This document shows positions 30,945 through 36,727 of a stretch of 36,727 nucleotides of DNA, piece after piece (positions within the stretch are counted from its first letter, which is position 1; every line of letters starts with the position of its first letter). The position numbers were made by a program, and so were the translations under genes. The notes beneath the pieces are model-generated. The model was not told where the DNA came from and did no database searches. It worked only from the letters and a program-made list of their open reading frames with translations. The DNA is from Sphacelaria rigidula. Its lineage: Eukaryota; Phaeophyceae; Sphacelariales. Where the stretch lies: positions 1 through 36,727 of the forward strand of contig CAXNAA020000016.1 in NCBI GenBank assembly GCA_964200075.2, given 5' to 3'.

Positions 30945-33900
30945 GTCGGTGCCAGGTTTTCGTCGGGTCCATTCCTGGGCTCTCTCCTTGCCTCTTGGGT
31001 CGCAATGATACTCGTAGTCTATACTGTAAACTTGATCCAACCAGCGTTTTTCAAGTTTTATGCATCACATCTCTAGAAGTGGGATGCCGCTACCGTTCAA
31101 GTTTGGTGCAAAAGCCAGACCGAAGGGCAACACTCCTGCTGCGAAGATGACGAAGCAGTCCGGGTATTGTTTGCTATCAAGAGTGTGGCAGCGGTATCCG
31201 GATCTGCATTTCAAGCCAAGATATCCGATACTTGGAACGTACCCTGTGGGAAGTAAACTGATTGATCACTTCAGAACTCGCCAAAATGTCCGGGGAACGA
31301 AACAATCGCACTCCCTCCCTCACGCTTGCCCCCTTCCCTGCCCTGTGTGGATGGATCAATGACATCCGAGACCAGGTTTGGCTCTTTTCTCCTCTGGTTT
31401 TGTGTGGAATGCACAGGCACCCGACACCTCCGGGCCTGCGAATGTGACCTTGTGTGTCTTTGACCGGAACAAGGCTGTCGACGGGGGTGCCATGTACAGC
31501 GTCGCAGGGTACGACATGATCAACAATTCCTCGTTTGAGGAAAATCGGGCAGGTATGGGTCCCATCGGAGTGCCTAGCAATTCGCAGAAGGAGCAAGTTC
31601 TTGCAGAGTATGGTGCCTCCGAATCCTTCGATTCGAAGCCCTCCTCAAGTGCACAGCGTAGTGATGCCGCGTACACGGAGTTCCCCCGAAAAACAAGCCC
31701 CAAATCTGTCACGAAGCAGCACATGACAGTTGTTTTCCGACTGCGTGAAGGACCTCATATGGGGCGACATTGACGAAAGCGGCCCTAAGCGTGGGAGTTT
31801 CCAGCTGCTCAGAGCGCTCGGCCTTTGTCACTTAGATTTATATATAGATACTACCACCTCGAACCAGCCTCATTGCTGGGGAGAGCTATCGCGGCATTAG
31901 TCACCGTGGTATTCGAATGAGAGGGGCTGGGCAGAGGTCGGAAGGGCTGTATACGATGAAGATACCAAATCACGCGTCAACGAAGATGGCGATAAAAGGT
32001 TGGCTCACAACCGAGAGTGTATGCCCAGTACAACTGCTGTCTTTCTCACGATGTCCCGTGTTACATACTATTGCCCCTTCCCGCAATAATATCCAATTCA
32101 TTCGTTTCACGGCAGAGGGGTCTGGCGGGGCGTACCTGCATTCCGGAGTTCTGGTTGGACTTCGCGGCTCTACATTCGCCGGAAACAGAGCCGGTGATGA
32201 TGGCCTGGCCATCATGAGTCACGGAATGGTCGAACTTGACTCCTTTGAAAATACTTCCTTCAGGTCGAACACCTACTACTGCCCTTCTGGACAGTACGGC
32301 TACGAGGTGACGAAAATTGGTGGATTTGAAGACGAGGTGACTGAACTACAGCATCGCCGACTCGCTCGCCAGTAGGCACATAGTCTTCATCAGTTCGTTG
32401 CATGTAGTATGTAGCGTGCAGTTTTTACACTGATGAAGCGTTACACTACGTCGCTCTCGCTGACCTCTGCGCAGTTGATTCGCCTGGAAATTTGCCACCT
32501 ACGGAGCTACGTTTTTGGCGCTATTTTACTTGCAGCCAGCACATGTTTCACCAATCATACGCGCTCGCCGCCGTCATATTTGTGAGCCTCGCCGAAAATG
32601 TTATGATATACTGGGAATACTTGTGGCCTCCCGAGGGAGTATCCCTTTTCGACAAGTAATGGAGCATCCTCACCCACTGGTTCGGAGAAGCCGCCCTCGA
32701 TTTTCCTGAGAGTTTTCTCAACCTAGAATTCAAGAACCCCTCTCCCCCGGACAACGGAAGCAGGTGGACGGTCATTAAAGCCAGTCCTCCCTTGAATGCG
32801 CTATGAAGAGCTCCGATACTGAACGTCTACGCTCTGGCTTGCATCTTTCGCTTGACAGGTTTCAGGAACCTGCCGTTTCGATCTTGTCTGGGAGGACTGC
32901 CCGGTCTCGTGTGAAGAAATCCCGGAGAGCATCGACGTGCTCAACGACAGCTTTGTGCCAACATGCGAAACGGTGCGAATTCGTCCGATTTCACGGGGGG
33001 TAGCACAGCGGGAGTGCTACCGCATGCATCACAAATTCCTGCCCAACTGCTTACGCAACAACTCTCTGTCGAGCAAACCCGCCGTGTCAGATGTACAAGA
33101 CATTTCGAACTCGGATATGACGTCAAATGTTCCACACTGCTGATATCGATCACCGTGACTGATGGAGCAGCAGTTGCAGGTGCGCAACGCTACAAGTCTT
33201 TCGACTCTGAGTCACACATTCGTTAATTTCGTCCTACCCATTCAGGCTATGACGGGTGTCGACGCGTCCGGCGATGGAGGCATGACGCTTTCAATGCTAA
33301 AGCTGGATCATGGGTACTACCGCACGTCTGTCGAGAGTCATGAGGTTCTGAGATGCCACCAAGAGAACGCTTGCATCGGGGGTGCGGAGACCAGCCAGTA
33401 CTGCGAAACGGGTTACCAAGGACCATGTAAGATCAACCTGCAAGGCGTCTTGCACGGTGACTGTATGAGGTTTTCGATGATGGCCTAAAGCGGCTGCCCA
33501 AACGATGCATGTGCAGCTACCAAACCGTGCTGCCTACACCCCGCCGTAGGTGAGGCCTTCGACTCGCAACGCTCTTGCGTTTTCGGTGCGACATTGTTTC
33601 GAGGTCTCCCCGTTAAGAATGTGCTTGTCTAAGGACTCGCGCAAGAGGGAACGAGCGAACTCGCACGAAATGACAAAACCATGGGTCTGACGCGCATGTC
33701 GTTGGTCGATACACACCCTCTCCTGTACCTGACGCATTGCAGACTGTGCTGTATGCGAAGAGGGCTATGCCTCCGGATACCAGTACAGCTGTTCCAGCTG
33801 CTTCGGCGAGAACAAGCGGTCAGCCATGGGTGAGCCCTTGCTTTTCTGCGTGGAAGTCAGAGTAAGGACGCTCATGATATCGGACTCACTAATGGCGTGT

Positions 33901-36296
33901 CTCGCTGTTCGAGTATCTTCGTCGCACGTTGGAGAACGGCATCCCACCACCAGTCCAAATTGGGTGGTTACAGGTTCTGACATGTTCGACTGAACATTAA
34001 TGCTCGCAGTCGACCCTGGACACGGATCGTCGGTGCTACTGGTCGCGTTGGCGCACGGGTTTATAAAAACAGTGGACACAGAGAGGCGAAGGAGTATTTT
34101 CCCGTATTCTTAACAGCAAAGGCCACTACTCCCCCCGTTCTCGTGAGACAGGACAACTCAGCCGAGATGCCTCTCCGTCCCGTGGGTTGCCGTCGGCTGG
34201 CCGCTACGTTGTAAAACACGCAGCTTTGCCAGGGAAAGCCAAACAACGAGATTAAAGCTTTCGTTTTTCGCGATGACCGTGAATGGTGTTCGAGTTTGAC
34301 CATTTTGTGCGGTCTGGGGAGGTTCAACTCACCTTAAACGGGGATGATCGGACTATGTAGCGTGAATATGATGATGCGCTCACGCGGTAGTCAAATAGCA
34401 TGTATCCATGATTGTTTCCGGAAGTGGCAAGACCGGAAAGCAAACCAAGTCATGCAAAGTTGTCATCTATACACGAAAACAGGCACAGCTCTCCGAACAC
34501 ACCTTGTGGGATACAGTCATCCTTGCTGCGATTTGGTAGACATCCCGCGGCGCTTCGTGCTGTGTACAAGGTTTACTCACATAGTTCGATGAAAGTCCTG
34601 TGTGCCCCACCCCGTCGTAGTAAGGGATGCGAGGTTTACGGTCTAATATCCACGGTATGCATGGTCATGAGCACACCCCGTCCCCTCCCCGTGCTCGCGC
34701 TCCCCCTTGCGTCGCGTGGCGTCATGGATTGGCGTAGGCACATCAATAGCTCTACTCTTAGTTGCGCTTGTTATCATTACCATGGTGATCGCGAATCTCA
34801 TCCGGGTCTTGGATGAGAACAGTACAGACACGGCGTCCATATTGGAGAAGAGACTCACTTCTTGTCGAGAGCGGATCGCCAACATCATCCCGCTCACGTC
34901 GATCAAGATCGTCGTGGTTGTATGGCAAATTGTTACGCAGGTGAGAGTGGGTGAGGTGATGGAGCAATATTTCGACGGCTATTTGTTTCGGGAAGGCAAG
35001 CGCACTAGCTAAGGGTGCTTCTAGGCACTGAACTCGGGAGTGGTCCATGCAAAGTCCAAGTTCCAGCGTGTTACCTTTGCGCCAGCGCTCTCTCTGATAT
35101 TTGACAACGATTCGAATTTTGCCGACATGCTCTGACTCGAGTATCGATCCCTCCCTTCGTTTCTCTCGATCGTTGAAAAAAACACACAGTTTTCGTCAGT
35201 GGTGAACGTGGTGTATCCCGATGTGTACGAGAGGTTCCTGTCCGCGCTGAACCTGGTAAACCTCAATCTCGGCTTCATCCTATCCGTCTCGTGCATCGTC
35301 GACATCAACTTCTACGGCCAGCTCGTTTTCGTGACAATCAGTCCACTGGTTGTGGCTGGAGTTCTAGCAGGGACGTACGCCGTGTCTAGGTCACGGAACC
35401 GCCACTCTCCCGCGGGAATGCAAGCTGCCAAACACAAGCATCTATCGATCGCGCTCCTCGTTGCGTATTTCATCTACTCTTCGGTGTCGTTCACCATATT
35501 TCAAACGTTCGTTTGCGAGCCGCTGGATGACGGGATGAAGTACTTGCGTGCGGACTACAGCCTCACCTGCTCGACAGGCATCCACACGGCGATGCAGGTG
35601 TACGCCGGTCTGATGATCTTCGTATACCCAGTAGGCATCCCGGCCTTTTTCGCTTGGTGGCTCATTTCTCACCGACACGACCTCGTGAAGGTTGGCTCTA
35701 CCAGCACCTCCTCAGAAGCATCTAGGACACTGGACCACCTGCAGCCCATGCGAGATCTCTGGGATCCCTATAAACCCCGCCGGTACTATTATGAGGTGGT
35801 GGAGTGTTGTCGGCGGATAGCGTTGACAGGGCTGGCTGTATTTCTGCTGCCTGGCAGCGCGGCGCAGGTAGCGATTGAGGTGGTGCTCGCTGCTGTGTTT
35901 ATCGCGTTGTCCGAAAAGCTTTCGCCTTTTGCGGACCCCTTGGATGCGTGGCTATATCGTTGCGGCGTTTGGGTTGTTTTTTTCTCCATGTACCTGTGTC
36001 TGTTGTTGAAAGTCGATGCTTCGGACGAGGACAGTCGAAGCCAAGTGGAGTTCGCGAAAGTGCTAATCACGGCGCATGTTTGCATGGTTTTAATGGTAGC
36101 GTTCCAGGCCGTGCTCTCGTTGAGGAGGGGCCTCGATTCCGTGCGGAATCGGCGGGTTGCTAATCAACGCTTCCGAGGTTCGCGTTTCGCACAGGTGCGC
36201 GGCAGGACTGTTAAGGTTGATGCTGAAGACGGATCCGAGCCACAGTGGTCGACAGGAGCTGATGACACCGCTTGCAGAGCTGCAACACCAGGATGA
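30783..36296 (+). CDS. Receptor-like multipass membrane protein with beta-helix ectodomain (3' part of gene)
   Basis: Eight exons join in frame: 30783-30944, 31376-31552, 32116-32306, 32859-32972, 33246-33426, 33743-33829, 34738-34940, 35190-36296. All introns are GT-AG, 249-908 nt long. The product order is Pmp-type beta-helix repeats, a Cys-rich linker, an ephrin-receptor-like Cys motif, one helix, then about eight more membrane helices and a 57-residue tail. The strongest support is that splice phases and conserved motifs agree across every junction, for example GYQGP/YCAVCEEGY. Proteins of this layout are, to my knowledge, expanded in brown algae and other stramenopiles; function is unknown, and a surface sensor or adhesion role is inference. 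The 5' end is unassigned; cassettes 7 and 8, and perhaps 1-6, may belong to it. Confidence 0.8.
31376..31552 (+). CDS. Receptor-like gene, exon 10 (beta-helix repeats), phase 1-1
   Basis: It encodes 59 residues with VTLCVFDRNKAVDGGAMY and MINNSSFEENRAG, again two Pmp-type repeats. The donor is GCAG/GTATGG. The acceptor at 31374-31375 keeps phase 1; a second acceptor at 31416, with a better pyrimidine tract (CTCTTTTCTCCTCTGG), would start the exon at 31417 in phase 0 and so would not join exon 9 in frame. The start is therefore less certain than the end. Confidence 0.7.
32116..32306 (+). CDS. Receptor-like gene, exon 11 (last beta-helix repeats), phase 1-0
   Basis: Acceptor TTTCACGGCAG, donor GAG/GTGACG. 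It begins GSGGAYLHSGVLVGL, continues STFAGNRAGDDGLAI and ELDSFENTSFRSN, and ends YYCPSGQYGYE. The first part completes the beta-helix; the Cys-containing end starts the linker. A later in-frame donor at 32333 (GAG/GTGACT) is possible. The change to phase 0 here marks the end of the exchangeable phase-1 module region. Confidence 0.8.
32859..32972 (+). CDS. Receptor-like gene, exon 12 (Cys-rich linker), phase 0-0
   Basis: Acceptor TTTCGCTTGACAG, donor ACG/GTGCGA. The 38 residues include GTCRFDLVWEDCPVSCEE and end DSFVPTCET, with four cysteines spaced for disulfide bonding. Joined to exon 11 this reads QYGYE-VSGTC. The next confident exon is also phase 0, so the two could join directly; a small Cys-rich exon in 32973-33245 cannot be excluded. 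Confidence 0.75.
33246..33426 (+). CDS. Receptor-like gene, exon 13 (GYYR...CIGG signature), phase 0-1
   Basis: Acceptor CCTACCCATTCAG, donor CCAT/GTAAGA. It contains LKLDHGYYRTSVESHEVLRC, then ENACIGGAETSQYC and GYQGP. The run LxLxxGYYR-xxS-C-aCxGG-YCxxGYxGP is a recurrent signature just outside the membrane domain in this type of stramenopile protein (recalled from family knowledge, not searched). The last codon is completed by the next exon to give Pro-Tyr-Cys. Confidence 0.85.
33743..33829 (+). CDS. Receptor-like gene, exon 14 (ephrin-receptor-like Cys motif), phase 1-1
   Basis: Acceptor GACGCATTGCAG, donor ATGG/GTGAGC. It encodes CAVCEEGYASGYQYSCSSC, the CxxCxxGYxxxxxxxCxxC pattern of GCC2/GCC3 or ephrin-receptor-like domains, followed by FGENKRSAM. 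At 87 nt and phase 1-1 it is formally exchangeable with the cassette exons. It lies immediately before the first membrane helix. Confidence 0.85.
34738..34940 (+). CDS. Receptor-like gene, exon 15 (first transmembrane helix), phase 1-0
   Basis: The acceptor ATTGGCGTAG follows a long C/T-rich tract; the donor is CAG/GTGAGA. It starts with a strong membrane helix, TSIALLLVALVIITMVIANL, followed by a polar loop with RLTSCRERIANIIPLTS and then IKIVVVVWQIVTQ. Joined to exon 14 it gives KRSAM-GTSIALL. The KIVVVVWQIVTQ/FSSVVNVVYP junction across exons 15 and 16 is a strong internal check on the model. Confidence 0.85.
35190..36296 (+). CDS. Receptor-like gene, exon 16 (multipass membrane domain and C-tail)
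   Basis: Acceptor AAACACACAG; a single open exon of 368 residues plus stop. Hydrophobic segments lie at about residues 16-37, 42-65, 85-108, 133-159, 210-221, 224-241, 257-275 and 289-311. A conserved-looking polar motif LWDPYKPRRYYYEVVECC (190-207) lies between the fourth and fifth and may face the cytoplasm. The tail after residue 311 is basic, then acidic near the end. No kinase or other catalytic domain was seen. The layout recalls TRP-like multipass proteins, but I cannot assign transport activity. The next 430 bp hold no further exon. Confidence 0.85.
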   Translation, partial: FSSVVNVVYPDVYERFLSALNLVNLNLGFILSVSCIVDINFYGQLVFVTISPLVVAGVLAGTYAVSRSRNRHSPAGMQAAKHKHLSIALLVAYFIYSSVSFTIFQTFVCEPLDDGMKYLRADYSLTCSTGIHTAMQVYAGLMIFVYPVGIPAFFAWWLISHRHDLVKVGSTSTSSEASRTLDHLQPMRDLWDPYKPRRYYYEVVECCRRIALTGLAVFLLPGSAAQVAIEVVLAAVFIALSEKLSPFADPLDAWLYRCGVWVVFFSMYLCLLLKVDASDEDSRSQVEFAKVLITAHVCMVLMVAFQAVLSLRRGLDSVRNRRVANQRFRGSRFAQVRGRTVKVDAEDGSEPQWSTGADDTACRAATPG

Positions 36297-36727
36297 GGGT
36301 TACAGCTTGTTTATCAGCCAACACCTTGGCTCGAAGGGTGTTGTGTGAGACTACGTGTTGATAGGATCACTCACCGGGATCGGATGCGTTATTTCCCTGG
36401 GAAAGCCAATGAGGACCATCGGGTGATGATTTCACCGTTGATTTGGACTTCTCGTGATATTCTATATTGATGTTTCAGTAGAAACCCCCTCCCCCCCCCC
36501 CGCGCGCCCTAAGGAGGAACGGGACGTGCTATAGGACGAATTGCGGGACGTGAAGAAAGGTGGCATGAAATCGTTTGATGCATCAGACAGTAGGGAGAAA
36601 ACGATGGCTGTACTAGGGGATGGATGGTGGCCACAGACGGCGAAACAGGACGGGGATAAGACATGTAAAAGGTTCCGTGTGTAATGTATGGAAGAAACGT
36701 AATGAGCTACGGAAGAAACGTCATGAG
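36297..36727. other. Downstream flank: C tract and short tandem repeat
   Basis: A run of C interrupted by one T lies at 36487-36500. At the window edge GGAAGAAACGT is repeated with a 21-bp period (36693 and 36714), followed by (A/C)ATGAG each time. No gene was recognised. A metazoan-type AATAAA signal is not seen within 200 bp after the stop. Confidence 0.5.

Noticed and set aside
31417-31552. Shorter exon 10 using the acceptor at 31416
   Set aside because: It has a better pyrimidine tract, but phase 0 does not join exon 9 in frame; kept as an alternative only.

Overview
The window looks like nuclear DNA of a stramenopile, most probably a brown alga (Phaeophyceae). This is inferred from an intron-rich gene that combines beta-helix (Pmp-type) repeats, a Cys-rich segment and a multipass membrane domain, an architecture I associate with brown algae and other stramenopiles, set among decayed retroelements and small inverted-repeat elements. 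No rRNA, tRNA, bacterial operon or CRISPR array was recognised.

Region 1 (1-210) is a 40-bp satellite. Region 2 (about 221-17850) is an array of diverged repeat units. Six units carry a short exon of 78-81 nt, flanked by the same acceptor (CCGCCGCAG) and donor (GGAG/GTGAGA or very close), always phase 1 to phase 1. Each exon encodes one coil-like repeat with a core close to TIDGDMTxANN. Comparing units exposes later insertions: a 7.4-kb nest (3621-11002) holding a decayed antisense Ty1/copia element and a TTAA-flanked element; a 207-bp inverted-repeat element (12135-12341); a 90-bp palindrome with a 4-bp target duplication (13561-13650); and further insertions of about 480 and 930 bp.

Region 3 (17851-30365) is mostly non-coding: a 43-bp minisatellite, several terminal-inverted-repeat elements, hairpin repeats, a LINE endonuclease remnant, a second TTAA element in the opposite orientation to the first, and two more phase 1-1 cassette exons (25020-25106, 25505-25588).

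Region 4 (30783-36296, + strand) is the 3' part of a convincing multi-exon gene. Eight exons join in frame and encode beta-helix repeats, a Cys-rich linker with the GYYR...C...CIGG...YC..GY.GP signature, an ephrin-receptor-like Cys motif, and about nine transmembrane helices. The upstream cassettes share its strand, phase and repeat type, so the array may be a reservoir of interchangeable exons for this surface receptor-like protein. That link is inference; transcripts would decide it. The 5' end of the gene is not identified.
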